Origin: JAVJUV01 sp047314965
GTDB lineage: Bacteria > Pseudomonadota > Alphaproteobacteria > Rhodobacterales > Rhodobacteraceae
Length of the DNA: 64,000 nucleotides
Direction of reading: 5' to 3'
NCBI RefSeq assembly: GCF_047314965.1
Contig: NZ_JBLBVK010000056.1
Coordinates: forward strand, 115,409 to 179,408
This document shows positions 24,708 to 33,072 of this stretch, one piece after another. The notes under the pieces are model-generated. The model worked only from the letters and a program-made list of their open reading frames with translations. It was not told where the DNA came from and did no database searches. Position 1 is the stretch's first letter. The number at the start of each line of letters is the position of its first letter. The translations under genes were made by a program, and so were the position numbers.

Positions 24708-26509
24708 CAATAGACCCTTGCCTTCGGAGCGATCTTCTTCAGATCGATACCACCCTGCTCCTCCGTCGTCAGCGGGTCGAGGTGAACCGGCCGATAGCTG
24801 AGCGAGACCTTGCCGTCGACATGCGCAAGAGTGTGCTTGCGCCAGTCGGCGTCGTTGCGGTCGGGATAGTCCTCGTGGGCATGGGCGCCGCGCGACTCCT
24901 TCCGCGCCTCGGCGCTGACGATGGTCGCCAGCGCGTTGGGCATCAGGTTCGCCAGTTCCAGAGTCTCCATCAGGTCCGAGTTCCAGATCAGCGATCGGTC
25001 GGTGACCTTGATGTCGTCCATCTTGGCGGCGACGCTGTACATCTTCTCGACACCTTCGGCCAGTGTCTTGTCGGTGCGGAAGACAGCGGCGTCGGCCTGC
25101 ATGGTCTTCTGCATTTCAAGCCGCAACTCGGCTGTCGGCACGTTGCCCTTTGCATGGCGCAGCCCGTCGAACCGATCGAGCGCCTTGTCGATCGACGCCT
25201 TGTTCAACGTCGGATTGGACGCGTTGGGATCCACGACCTCGGCCGCTTTGATCGCCGCTGCGCGGCCGAACACGACAAGGTCGATCAGGCTGTTCGAGCC
25301 AAGCCGGTTGGCGCCATGCACAGAGGCGCAGCCCGCTTCGCCTACTGCCATTAGGCCTGGCGCAATTCGGTCGGGGTCGTCTTGGGTGGGGTTCAGGACC
25401 TCTCCCCAATAGTTGGTGGGGATGCCGCCCATGTTGTAATGCACGGTCGGCAGAACCGGGATCGGCTCCTTCGTCAGGTCGACGCCCGCGAAGATGCGCG
25501 CCGATTCCGAGATGCCGGGCAAGCGCAGCGCCAGCGTCTCGGGCGGCAGGTGGTTCAGGTGCAGGTGGATGTGGTCGCCATCGGCGCCGACGCCCCTGCC
25601 CTCGCGGATTTCCATCGTCATGCAGCGCGAGACGACATCGCGGGAGGCGAGGTCCTTGTAGGTGGGGGCATAGCGCTCCATGAAGCGTTCGCCCTCGGAG
25701 TTGGTCAGGTACCCGCCTTCGCCCCGCGCGCCTTCGGTGATCAGGCAGCCCGAGCCGTAGATGCCGGTGGGGTGGAACTGGACGAACTCCATGTCCTGAA
25801 GCGGAAGACCAGCACGCGCCACCATGCCGCCGCCGTCGCCGGTGCAGGTGTGGGCGGAGGTGGCCGAGAAATAAGCGCGGCCATAGCCGCCCGTGGCCAG
25901 AACTGTCATCTTGGCGTTGAAGACATGCATCGAGCCGTCGTCGAGACACCAGGCCAGAACGCCCTGGCAGGAGCCATCCTCGGCCATGATCAGATCGATG
26001 GCGAAGTATTCGATGTAGAACTCGGCATTGTTCTTAAGCGACTGGCCATAGAGCGTATGCAGGATCGCGTGGCCCGTGCGGTCCGCGGCGGCACAAGTGC
26101 GCTGAACCGGGGGGCCCTCGCCGAACTCGGTGGTGTGGCCGCCGAAGGGACGCTGATAGATCTTGCCCTCTTCGGTGCGCGAGAACGGAACGCCGTAATG
26201 CTCCAGCTCGTAGACCGCCTTTGGCGCCTCACGGGCGAGGTATTCCATCGCATCGGTGTCGCCCAGCCAGTCGGAGCCCTTCACCGTGTCGTACATGTGC
26301 CACTGCCAGTGGTCCGGCCCCATGTTCGACAGCGAGGCCGCGATGCCGCCCTGCGCCGCCACGGTGTGCGAGCGCGTGGGGAACACCTTGGTGATGCAGG
26401 CCGTCTTCAGCCCCTGTTCCGCCATGCCGAGGGTCGCGCGCAGGCCCGAGCCTCCGGCGCCCACGACGATGCAGTCATATTCGTGTGTTTCGTAGTCGTA
26501 TGCAGCCAT
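24707..26509 (-). CDS. sdhA: Succinate dehydrogenase flavoprotein subunit
   Basis: This 600-aa catalytic subunit oxidises succinate to fumarate. The FAD fold is at VVGAGGSGLRATLGMAEQG near residues 14-32, the covalent flavin His is in RSHTVAAQGG, and GGHTTEFGEG is the substrate-capping region. HGANRLGSNSL is the conserved C-terminal FAD segment. The start MAAYDYETHEYD is preferred because an upstream TTG would overlap sdhD by about 50 bases. It lies downstream of sdhC and sdhD on the same strand. Confidence 0.97.
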   Translation of the reverse strand: MAAYDYETHEYDCIVVGAGGSGLRATLGMAEQGLKTACITKVFPTRSHTVAAQGGIAASLSNMGPDHWQWHMYDTVKGSDWLGDTDAMEYLAREAPKAVYELEHYGVPFSRTEEGKIYQRPFGGHTTEFGEGPPVQRTCAAADRTGHAILHTLYGQSLKNNAEFYIEYFAIDLIMAEDGSCQGVLAWCLDDGSMHVFNAKMTVLATGGYGRAYFSATSAHTCTGDGGGMVARAGLPLQDMEFVQFHPTGIYGSGCLITEGARGEGGYLTNSEGERFMERYAPTYKDLASRDVVSRCMTMEIREGRGVGADGDHIHLHLNHLPPETLALRLPGISESARIFAGVDLTKEPIPVLPTVHYNMGGIPTNYWGEVLNPTQDDPDRIAPGLMAVGEAGCASVHGANRLGSNSLIDLVVFGRAAAIKAAEVVDPNASNPTLNKASIDKALDRFDGLRHAKGNVPTAELRLEMQKTMQADAAVFRTDKTLAEGVEKMYSVAAKMDDIKVTDRSLIWNSDLMETLELANLMPNALATIVSAEARKESRGAHAHEDYPDRNDADWRKHTLAHVDGKVSLSYRPVHLDPLTTEEQGGIDLKKIAPKARVY

Positions 26510-26516
26510 GGGGTCC

Positions 26517-26888
26517 TCAGAGAGCGATCTTGGCGATGGCGAACAGGCCGGTGGCGGCCGCGCCATAGGAAAGGCAGGTGGTCAGAACAATGAGCGCTTC
26601 GCGGGTGAAGCCGTGGGCATAGTCCTCGATCACCATCTTGATGCCGTTCTTGAAGTGCATGAAGCCAACGGCGATCATCAGCGCCGCGACGATGGCCGGG
26701 AACGGTCGCGAGAAATAAGCCACGACAACATCGTGCGGTTGGCCCAGCATCTTGCCGAACATAAAGACGAAAAAGGGAAGCAGGATGATCAGCCCTACAG
26801 AAGACTGGGTCATCCACCAGTGGCGCCGCGTGCCTTCGCGGGCGGACCCGTGGCCGGTGGCGCGCTTGAGGTCGGTCAGATAGGACAT
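26517..26888 (-). CDS. sdhD: Succinate dehydrogenase membrane anchor subunit
   Basis: This 123-aa hydrophobic protein has three transmembrane helices (about residues 30-48, 60-78 and 97-118). Its position between sdhC and sdhA identifies it as the second membrane anchor that binds quinone and haem with SdhC. The candidate haem/quinone ligands are the His residues in FMHFKNG and QPHDVVV. The start ATG is 11 bases past sdhC. Confidence 0.92.
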   Translation of the reverse strand: MSYLTDLKRATGHGSAREGTRRHWWMTQSSVGLIILLPFFVFMFGKMLGQPHDVVVAYFSRPFPAIVAALMIAVGFMHFKNGIKMVIEDYAHGFTREALIVLTTCLSYGAAATGLFAIAKIAL

Positions 26889-26899
26889 GTGCGCCTCCG

Positions 26900-27283
26900 T
26901 TAGACGATCAGAAGGGTCAGGACGGTCAGGACGACCGACAGCACGATCATCACCAGGCCCAGTTTCTCGGCGAACTCGATTTCGAGGCCCCGGCCGGTAT
27001 CCCAGTAAATGTGCCTCAGACCGCCCAGCGCGTGGTACCAGAGCGCCCAGACGGAAAGCGCCATGATAAGGTCGCCGAACCACGACGTGATCACGCCGTC
27101 GGCAACCGCGAAATACTCGGGAGATGTCGCGGCGGACAGAAACCACCAGACGACCAGAAGCGCGCCGACGAGAAGGCCCGTTCCGGTGATCCGCACGAAG
27201 ATCGACGAGATCGACGTCATCTGCGGGCGGTAAATGGAGAGGTGCGGCGACAGTGGGCGATTGCCCCGGTTCACATCAGCCAT
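26900..27283 (-). CDS. sdhC: Succinate dehydrogenase cytochrome b556 subunit
   Basis: This 127-aa subunit has three membrane helices. The N-terminal RPLSPHLSIYRPQMTSISSIFVRITG is the SdhC signature with the Ser and Arg of the quinone site, and ALWYHALGGLRHIYWD carries the haem-ligand His and SdhC-specific loop. It is the first gene of the sdh operon; two GTGATCAC palindromes lie about 120-145 bases upstream. Confidence 0.95.
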   Translation of the reverse strand: MADVNRGNRPLSPHLSIYRPQMTSISSIFVRITGTGLLVGALLVVWWFLSAATSPEYFAVADGVITSWFGDLIMALSVWALWYHALGGLRHIYWDTGRGLEIEFAEKLGLVMIVLSVVLTVLTLLIV

Positions 27284-27400
27284 GTCAGGTTCCCTTTTTT
27301 GGGTCTTTGGACTTCAATACCAAAAACATTTCCGGAGTCACGCCTCTGCGGCACCGGAGCGCAGGGTTTAACGCTCACATTCCAAATATTTTCCTATTTC

Positions 27401-27429
27401 GTGATCACACATAATATTTGCGTGATCAC
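27401..27429. promoter_or_regulatory. Tandem GTGATCAC palindromes upstream of sdhC
   Basis: Perfect GTGATCAC palindromes at 27401-27408 and 27422-27429 have centres 21 bp apart, two helical turns. Read in the sdh direction, both are preceded by T (TGTGATCAC). The same pair with the same spacing occurs before sucC, so this is very probably the operator of a shared regulator of TCA genes. Confidence 0.75.
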
Positions 27430-27444
27430 ATTTACTTAATCATG

Positions 27445-27879
27445 TCATTTCAAGTCGCTCAGCACGTCGGAAATCGACGTGTTGAAGTTGAACTCGACCA
27501 GCCGGATCTCGCCCTGGGCTTCGGCGGCAACAAGCAGCAGCGCCACCGGGGCCGGCGATCCGGAGGGATAGAAGAATACGACCTCCTGATGAAACCCCGG
27601 CGCCTCACGGCGCTGCAGGATGGTTTCACAGGAGGTGAAGCCATTGGGAAAGACGACCATCACCTGTCCGAAATAGTCGTTCAGCCGCTCCACCAGATCC
27701 GGGAAATAAGGACCAGCAAGTTCAGCGAAGCCACGATAGTCGGCCTTCAGAAACGCCGCTTTCAGATCTTCGAGGTAGGGGATGTCCTGCGCTCGGTCAG
27801 GCCCGCAGACCGCAGCCGAAACACCGCCACCGGCGCTGCACAGGAGAGCCACGCAAAGGGTTCTAAGCAAAACCTTCAT
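27445..27879 (-). CDS. Secreted hypothetical protein
   Basis: This 144-aa protein has a Sec signal peptide (VLLRTLCVALLCSAGGGVSAA) and a compact mature domain with two Cys (CGPDRAQ and TSCETIL) that probably form a disulfide. No motif identifies a function. It ends about 160 bases before sdhC on the same strand, but the operator region lies between, so it is likely a separate transcript. Confidence 0.75.
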   Translation of the reverse strand: MKVLLRTLCVALLCSAGGGVSAAVCGPDRAQDIPYLEDLKAAFLKADYRGFAELAGPYFPDLVERLNDYFGQVMVVFPNGFTSCETILQRREAPGFHQEVVFFYPSGSPAPVALLLVAAEAQGEIRLVEFNFNTSISDVLSDLK

Positions 27880-28007
27880 GACCCGATCAGACCTGAACGC
27901 AGGCCATCAGGCAAGCGATCTCTGTCTCGGGCCGAAGCCACGGAAACAGGAGGCATCACCGTAGTATGCGCCCCCCCCTCGCGTCGCTCCTGACTCCGGA
28001 AAGCCGG

Positions 28008-29036
28008 TCAGGTCGGGATCAAACCCCAATAGTCGAGATCCAGCAGAACGCCGGGCGCATACTTGCCATCCTCGCCCTTAAGGCCGAACGGTTCCGCCTC
28101 GGCTTTCTGCGCCACCAAACGAAGGCGCAGCGCACCGACCCCCGGCACCCCCGTTTCGACCTTGTCCAGCACCTCGGACCAGGCCGAGATCGTATCGCCT
28201 GCAAAGCAGGGCGCGGCGTGTGACCCGCCGTTCAACCCCGCCAGAAGCTGGACATTCGCCAGACCGTTGAATGACAGGGCTCGCGCAAGGCTGATGACAT
28301 GCCCGCCGTAGATCAGACGCTTGCCATCTTCACGGTTGGTGGCATCGAAATGCACCTTTGCCGTGTTCTGCCAAAGCCGCGTCGCCATCATGTGCTCGGC
28401 TTCCTCGATGGTGACGCGGTCGACATGATCTATCTTCTCGCCAATCGTGTAATCGCGCCACCGGTGCGGCTCGCCCGCCAGTTCGAAATCATATCCGTCG
28501 AAGGTCAGGCCATTCGGCACCGACAGGGTCTCGGGCGCAACGACGGCCGACAGTTCCGGCACGACGGTCTCGGGCGCGGGCGCGCCGGTATCGCCTTTTC
28601 GAACCATCACCCACCGGACATAGTCCAGCACCGCCTCGCTCCGCTGGTTGCGACCCGTGGTGCGCACCCAGACAACGCCTGAATTTCCGTTGGAGTTCTG
28701 CTTCAGCCCGATCACCTCGGAGGTCGCCGTCAGCGTGTCGCCCGGATAGACCGGTCGCCGCCATCGCCCCTCGGCATAGCCAAGATTCGCAATCGCGTTG
28801 AGCGAGATGTCCGGCACCGTCTTGCCGAACACCGTATGAAAGGTGATCAGATCGTCGAACGGTCCGGCAAGACCGCAACGGGCCGCGAAATCGTCCGAGG
28901 AATGAACCGCGTGGCGGGCGGGGTACAGCGCGTGATAGAGCGCCTTTTCACCACCAAGAAGCGTACGCGGCACCGCGTGGCGGATCGTTTCGCCCACGCG
29001 ATAGTCCTCGAAGAACCGGCCCGGATTGGTCTTCAT
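28008..29036 (-). CDS. mch: Mesaconyl-CoA hydratase (MaoC family)
   Basis: This 342-aa double-hotdog MaoC-type hydratase interconverts mesaconyl-C1-CoA and beta-methylmalyl-CoA. The N-terminal NPGRFFEDYRVGETIRHAVPRT and the hydratase core GRWRRPVYPGDTLTATSEV near residues 90-110 fit the family, and IYGGHVISLARALSFNGL carries the second domain. Its start is five bases past the nnrU stop. Together with mcl2 it forms the lower ethylmalonyl-CoA pathway. A hairpin overlaps its stop codon. Confidence 0.9.
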   Translation of the reverse strand: MKTNPGRFFEDYRVGETIRHAVPRTLLGGEKALYHALYPARHAVHSSDDFAARCGLAGPFDDLITFHTVFGKTVPDISLNAIANLGYAEGRWRRPVYPGDTLTATSEVIGLKQNSNGNSGVVWVRTTGRNQRSEAVLDYVRWVMVRKGDTGAPAPETVVPELSAVVAPETLSVPNGLTFDGYDFELAGEPHRWRDYTIGEKIDHVDRVTIEEAEHMMATRLWQNTAKVHFDATNREDGKRLIYGGHVISLARALSFNGLANVQLLAGLNGGSHAAPCFAGDTISAWSEVLDKVETGVPGVGALRLRLVAQKAEAEPFGLKGEDGKYAPGVLLDLDYWGLIPT

Positions 29037-29040
29037 CGGG

Positions 29041-29601
29041 TCAGCCTCCGAACGGGTAGTAACCCAACCACGTGTGGATGCCGGCAATGACCGCATAAAG
29101 GACGATCGCGATGACGGCGAGGCGGATATCTCCCGCGGCGCTGCCGCCCTTCCAGGGCGTGTAGTCGGTGACGGCACGGTTGATCAGCGCCATCTCGGCC
29201 AGAGCCCAGACCGCGATCCAGCCGAACAGGATCAGCGACGCGGAATCGCCGTTTACCAGGATGTGAGAGACCGACCAGATCACGGTGCCCCAGAGCATCG
29301 GGTGACGCATTTTTTCGCGCAGGCGCGACTTGGAGTTCCCCACACCGTAAAGTGCGACGGCGACCAGCATGAGCAGGTTGTTGATGCCCGTCGTCGCGGC
29401 CGAACGCCCCCAGTAGAAGGCGCTGTCCGCCCCGCGATAGCCGATCACCATAAGGACGACCGACAGAAGAAGAACAACGGCGAATATCCCTTTCGAGGCA
29501 TCGCCCATGCGATCCTGCAGCGCGGCGCGCGGACCGGGGGCAATGCGCTTGAAGGCATGGGCGACGGTCCAGAGGACCAGCCCGAGAATAAGAAGTGTCA
29601 T
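29041..29601 (-). CDS. NnrU family integral membrane protein
   Basis: This 186-aa protein has about five membrane helices and the NnrU signature LREKMRHPMLWGTVIWSVSHILVNGD near residues 93-118, with the conserved His residues. NnrU was first linked to nitric oxide respiration, but family members are widespread and their biochemical role is unresolved. Here it is sandwiched between mcl2 (4-bp overlap) and mch, so any association is with carbon metabolism or is incidental. Confidence 0.85.
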   Translation of the reverse strand: MTLLILGLVLWTVAHAFKRIAPGPRAALQDRMGDASKGIFAVVLLLSVVLMVIGYRGADSAFYWGRSAATTGINNLLMLVAVALYGVGNSKSRLREKMRHPMLWGTVIWSVSHILVNGDSASLILFGWIAVWALAEMALINRAVTDYTPWKGGSAAGDIRLAVIAIVLYAVIAGIHTWLGYYPFGG

Positions 29602-30455
29602 GCGGCCTCCCTTGCGCGGATCGCCTCGGCCTTGGCCAGCACCGCCCGCGCGGTTTCGATGTGCAGGCTCTCGACGATCTTGCCGTCGACAACGGCCACA
29701 GCTTCGCCGCGCGCCATCGCTTCGTCAAATGCTTCGATCTGGCGGCGGGCCAGGTCGATCTGCGCCTCGGTCGGGGCGAAAACGCGGTTCGCGATATCCA
29801 GTTGAGCCGGGTGGATCAGCGTCTTGCCGTCCATGCCCAGCGCCCGGCCCTGCTCGCATTCCAACATCAGCCCGTCATCGTCCTTGAACGCGTTGTAGAC
29901 GCCGTCGACACAGACGATCCCGGCCGCGCGGGCGGCCATCAGGCAGGTTTGAAGCGCGGTCATCATCGCCATGCGGTCGCCAACCGTTGCGCAGCCGATC
30001 TCCTTGGCCAGATCGTTGGTCCCAAGGATGAATCCGTGGACGAACCGGGCGTCAGCGATCTCGAGCGCGTTGATGACACCGCGCGGAGTTTCCATCATGC
30101 ACCAGATCGGAAGGTCCGGAACCAGCGCGGCCAGCGCCTCGACATCGCCTTTCCCATCGACCTTCGGCAGCAAAATGGCATCGCAGTCCATGTCCGCGAC
30201 GGCCCGCGCGTCATCGGCGCCCCACTGGGTATCCAGCGCGTTGATCCGCACCATGCGGTAGCGATTTCCATAGCCCCCCGCATTGAGTTCGGCGGCCAGC
30301 GTCGCGCGCGCGGCGACCTTTTCGTCCGGCGCGACCGCGTCTTCGAGATCGAAGATGATGGCGTCGGCAGCAAGGCCGCGCGCCTTGTCCAGCGCCCGCG
30401 TCTTCGAACCGGGGATGTAGAGAACCGACCTGAAGAGTGCCGCGCTGTCCGTCAT
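29598..30455 (-). CDS. mcl2: (3S)-malyl-CoA thioesterase (CitE-like CoA ester lyase family)
   Basis: This 285-aa TIM-barrel protein of the HpcH/HpaI-CitE family has FRSVLYIPGSKTRALDKARGL and DAIIFDLEDAVAPDEK (Mg-binding DLED) near the N-terminus, MMETPRG near 130, and GFILGTNDLAKEIG. Length and sequence fit malyl-CoA thioesterase (Mcl2), which releases malate from (3S)-malyl-CoA, rather than the roughly 320-aa lyase Mcl1. Mcl1 is absent from the window. A much longer frame is open upstream but has no homology-like content. Alternative: beta-methylmalyl-CoA lyase. Confidence 0.85.
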   Translation of the reverse strand: MTDSAALFRSVLYIPGSKTRALDKARGLAADAIIFDLEDAVAPDEKVAARATLAAELNAGGYGNRYRMVRINALDTQWGADDARAVADMDCDAILLPKVDGKGDVEALAALVPDLPIWCMMETPRGVINALEIADARFVHGFILGTNDLAKEIGCATVGDRMAMMTALQTCLMAARAAGIVCVDGVYNAFKDDDGLMLECEQGRALGMDGKTLIHPAQLDIANRVFAPTEAQIDLARRQIEAFDEAMARGEAVAVVDGKIVESLHIETARAVLAKAEAIRAREAA

Positions 30456-30469
30456 GATTCGCCCTCCGA

Positions 30470-30482
30470 GCAATAATATTGC
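30470..30482. promoter_or_regulatory. Palindrome upstream of mcl2
   Basis: GCAATA-A-TATTGC is a perfect 6-bp inverted repeat around one A, centred 21 bases before the mcl2 ATG. It could be an operator overlapping the translation initiation region of the mcl2-nnrU-mch operon. No known consensus is claimed. Confidence 0.4.
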
Positions 30483-30689
30483 GCGAAACCTGCACATCCC
30501 CACATCAATCCGCAAGGCTTTTCGCCGCGGCGCGGCATCGCGGGTACTCAGAAGCCTGCCCCGTGGAACTCCGACGCCGGGCGCTCCGTTAACCATATCT
30601 TGGCAGCCCTGCGGCCAGACTTCCTCCATTCCGCCCCGACACCCGGGGAGATTGCGAAAGGAAGGCGAACCCTTCCGGAAAGGACCGAC

Positions 30690-30998
30690 ATGACGGGGAA
30701 AACTGTCTTCCTGACGACCGCCCTCGCGCTGGGCATGGCCACGATGGCCACTGCGCAGGGACAGAACTGCGGTTCGCGAACCACGGTGATCGAGCGGCTT
30801 GCAGAGCGCTATGGCGAAAGCCGGCAATCCATCGGCATGGCCCCGGAGGGCCGGGTGGTCGAAGTCTTCGCATCGCTCGAGACCGGCACCTGGACGATCA
30901 CCGTGACCATGCCGAACGGCATGACTTGCCTCGTGGCGTCAGGTCAGGCCTTCGAACATCTTGAAGAACCGCTGCAGCCGACTGGCATCAAGAGCTGA
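30690..30998 (+). CDS. Small secreted hypothetical protein
   Basis: This 102-aa protein has a signal peptide (VFLTTALALGMATMATAQ) and a short mature domain with one Cys in QNCGSRTTVIERLAERYGESRQ and another in GMTCLVASG. It is a single gene with a purine-rich leader (GGAAAGGACC) before the ATG. It converges on the tauE-like gene with four bases between stop codons. No function is recognised. Confidence 0.7.
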   Translation: MTGKTVFLTTALALGMATMATAQGQNCGSRTTVIERLAERYGESRQSIGMAPEGRVVEVFASLETGTWTITVTMPNGMTCLVASGQAFEHLEEPLQPTGIKS

Positions 30999-31002
30999 GC
31001 GC

Positions 31003-31752
31003 TCAGTTCAGCGAATCCGCGATCAGCTTCGACCCGGCTGCCAGAAGCAGTGCATAGGTCACGATGAAGAACGCGCGCTCCGGAATGGCCCGGTGCGCGA
31101 CGACGCCCAGCCAGGCCCCGAACAGCGCGCCCGGCACAAGCCAGAGACCGGCCAGAAATGACTGGAGCGTGATCGCGCCCAGAAACCCATAGGCAATGGT
31201 CTTGGCCACGTTCACCAGACCGAACACCAGCACAGTCGTCGCCTGGTAGCCCGTTTTCGACAGGTCCTGCGACAACAGATAGACCGCAGCCACGGGGCCT
31301 CCCGCGTGGCTGACGAAACTGGTAAACGCCGAACCTGCCCCGGCCAGCATGCCCAGCCAGGCCGGTGCGGCCCTCGCGGCGCGGGGCGGATACCACCGCT
31401 GCAGCAGCTGGATCGCGACATAGCCGATGGCGATGACGCCGATCAGCAGCCGCAGCATGTCCTGATTGGCAATCTGCCAGAACAAGACCCCCAGAAGAAC
31501 GCCGGGTCCGGCGCCGATCAGCAGAAGGCGGGTTTGCCGGGCGTCCCACCGTTTCCAGTAGGGCTTCAGCGTCACCCCATCGATCAGCAGAAGCAGCGGC
31601 ATCAGGATCCCGAGAGCCTGCTCGGGCGGAAGAATTAGCGCCATCAGCGGGGCCGCGACGAAAGACGCGCCCGACCCGAACCCGCCCTTCGAAATCCCCG
31701 CCAGGATGACCGCCGGAATGCCGATCAGGAAGAATGTGAGGTCGGTTTCGAT
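31003..31752 (-). CDS. TauE/SafE-family permease with non-standard start
   Basis: The first ATG in frame is at 31644 (213 aa). In the same frame upstream of it, the family hallmark AGISKGGFGSGASFVAAPL is encoded, preceded by a hydrophobic helix (FFLIGIPAVILA). No ATG, GTG or TTG exists in this extension. The best start is ATC at 31752-31750, with AGGAG eight bases before it, giving 249 aa, the usual length. A C-to-G change at that codon would restore ATG. The product is probably a sulfite/anion exporter. A second TauE lies at 6.5 kb. Confidence 0.8.
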   Translation of the reverse strand: METDLTFFLIGIPAVILAGISKGGFGSGASFVAAPLMALILPPEQALGILMPLLLLIDGVTLKPYWKRWDARQTRLLLIGAGPGVLLGVLFWQIANQDMLRLLIGVIAIGYVAIQLLQRWYPPRAARAAPAWLGMLAGAGSAFTSFVSHAGGPVAAVYLLSQDLSKTGYQATTVLVFGLVNVAKTIAYGFLGAITLQSFLAGLWLVPGALFGAWLGVVAHRAIPERAFFIVTYALLLAAGSKLIADSLN

Positions 31753-31859
31753 GGTCCGGTCTCCTGTGTCGCGGGCTTCACCACCCTTGCGCCTGCGGCA
31801 AACTCTGTCTAGGCATCCCCGCGACTCGACCTTCTGAAACGGAAACGGAGATCCTTTCC

Positions 31860-32822
31860 ATGGCCAGACCCAAAATCGCGCTCATCGGCGCAGGCCAAAT
31901 CGGCGGCACGCTCGCCCATCTCGCTGCGCTCAAGGAACTCGGGGACGTCGTCTTGTTCGACATCGCCGAAGGAACACCCCAGGGCAAAGCGCTGGACATT
32001 GCCGAAGCCGGCCCTTCCGAAGGCTTTGACGCCGCGCTGAAAGGCACCAACGACTACGCCGACATAGCCGGCGCCGACGTCTGCATCGTGACCGCCGGCG
32101 TGCCCCGCAAGCCCGGCATGAGCCGCGACGACCTTCTTGGCATCAACCTGAAGGTCATGAAGTCCGTCGGCGAAGGCATCAAGAAGAACGCTCCGAACGC
32201 TTTCGTGATCTGCATCACCAACCCGCTTGACGCGATGGTCTGGGCGCTGCGTGAATATTCCGGCCTGCCCCACAACATGGTGGTAGGCATGGCAGGCGTT
32301 CTGGACTCGGCGCGCTTCCGCCACTTCCTGAGCCTCGAATTCAACGTCTCAATGAAAGATGTCACCGCCTTCGTTCTTGGCGGCCACGGCGACACCATGG
32401 TCCCCTCGGTTCGCTACTCGACCGTTGCGGGCATCCCGCTGCCCGATCTCGTCGAGATGGGCTGGACGACGCAGGAGAAACTGGACGCGATCGTCCAGCG
32501 CACGCGCGACGGCGGCGCCGAGATCGTCGGACTTCTGGGCAACGGCTCGGCCTATTATGCCCCGGCCACCAGCGCGATCGAAATGGCGGAAGCCTTCCTC
32601 AAGGACCAGAAGCGGGTTCTGCCCTGCGCGGCCTATTGCGATGGCGTGTTCGGACTGAAGGACATGTATGTCGGCGTTCCCACCGTCATCGGCGCCGGTG
32701 GCATCGAGCGGATCGTCGAGATCAAGCTGTCGAAAGACGAGCAGGCGATGTTCGACAAGTCGGTCGACGCCGTGAAGGGACTGGTCAAGGCCTGCAAGGG
32801 CATCGACGAGAATCTGGGTTAA
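31860..32822 (+). CDS. mdh: Malate dehydrogenase
   Basis: This 320-aa NAD-dependent enzyme is of the LDH-like type. The Rossmann motif GAGQIGGTLAHLAALKEL is at residues 10-27, with the Asp in VVLFDIAEG that selects NAD. GVPRKPGMSRDDLL contains the substrate Arg residues and LGGHGDTMVP the catalytic His near residue 177. ITNPLDAMVW carries another substrate contact. It is divergent from the tauE-like gene and followed by a strong terminator, so it is probably monocistronic. Confidence 0.96.
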   Translation: MARPKIALIGAGQIGGTLAHLAALKELGDVVLFDIAEGTPQGKALDIAEAGPSEGFDAALKGTNDYADIAGADVCIVTAGVPRKPGMSRDDLLGINLKVMKSVGEGIKKNAPNAFVICITNPLDAMVWALREYSGLPHNMVVGMAGVLDSARFRHFLSLEFNVSMKDVTAFVLGGHGDTMVPSVRYSTVAGIPLPDLVEMGWTTQEKLDAIVQRTRDGGAEIVGLLGNGSAYYAPATSAIEMAEAFLKDQKRVLPCAAYCDGVFGLKDMYVGVPTVIGAGGIERIVEIKLSKDEQAMFDKSVDAVKGLVKACKGIDENLG

Positions 32823-32846
32823 GCCGCATTCGCGGTACGAACGATT

Positions 32847-32873
32847 GGCCGCCGGAACTTCGGCGGCCTTTTT
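32847..32873 (+). terminator. Rho-independent terminator of mdh
   Basis: GGCCGCCG and CGGCGGCC form a perfect 8-bp stem with loop GAACTT followed by TTTTTCTTTT. It lies 25 bases after the mdh stop and separates mdh from the suc operon. Confidence 0.9.
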
Positions 32874-32938
32874 CTTTTCCGGCGCAGCACCGCCATTCCT
32901 CCCTGATCCCGAATCTGGATCCACCTATTTCCCCAATT

Positions 32939-32967
32939 GTGATCACTTAATTTTTTTGTGTGATCAC
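32939..32967. promoter_or_regulatory. Tandem GTGATCAC palindromes upstream of sucC
   Basis: GTGATCAC at 32939-32946 and 32960-32967 have centres 21 bp apart, as upstream of sdhC. Both are preceded by T. A half-site-like TTATCACAAG lies about 30 bases downstream. The AT-rich spacer (seven T in a row) and following TAATGG could be promoter elements. The first palindrome is about 130 bases before the sucC GTG. Confidence 0.75.
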
Positions 32968-33072
32968 ATAATGGATTTTTTTGGCCTGATTTAGCGTTAT
33001 CACAAGAATTTCCGTTTATCCGCGCTGCGTCGTCTGCCAAGGACGGACGAAACGGACTATCAGGAGGCCCCC

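Noticed and set aside
31003..31644. Truncated TauE pseudogene
   Set aside because: The upstream frame still encodes the conserved N-terminus and a ribosome-binding site precedes ATC, so a full-length product is plausible.
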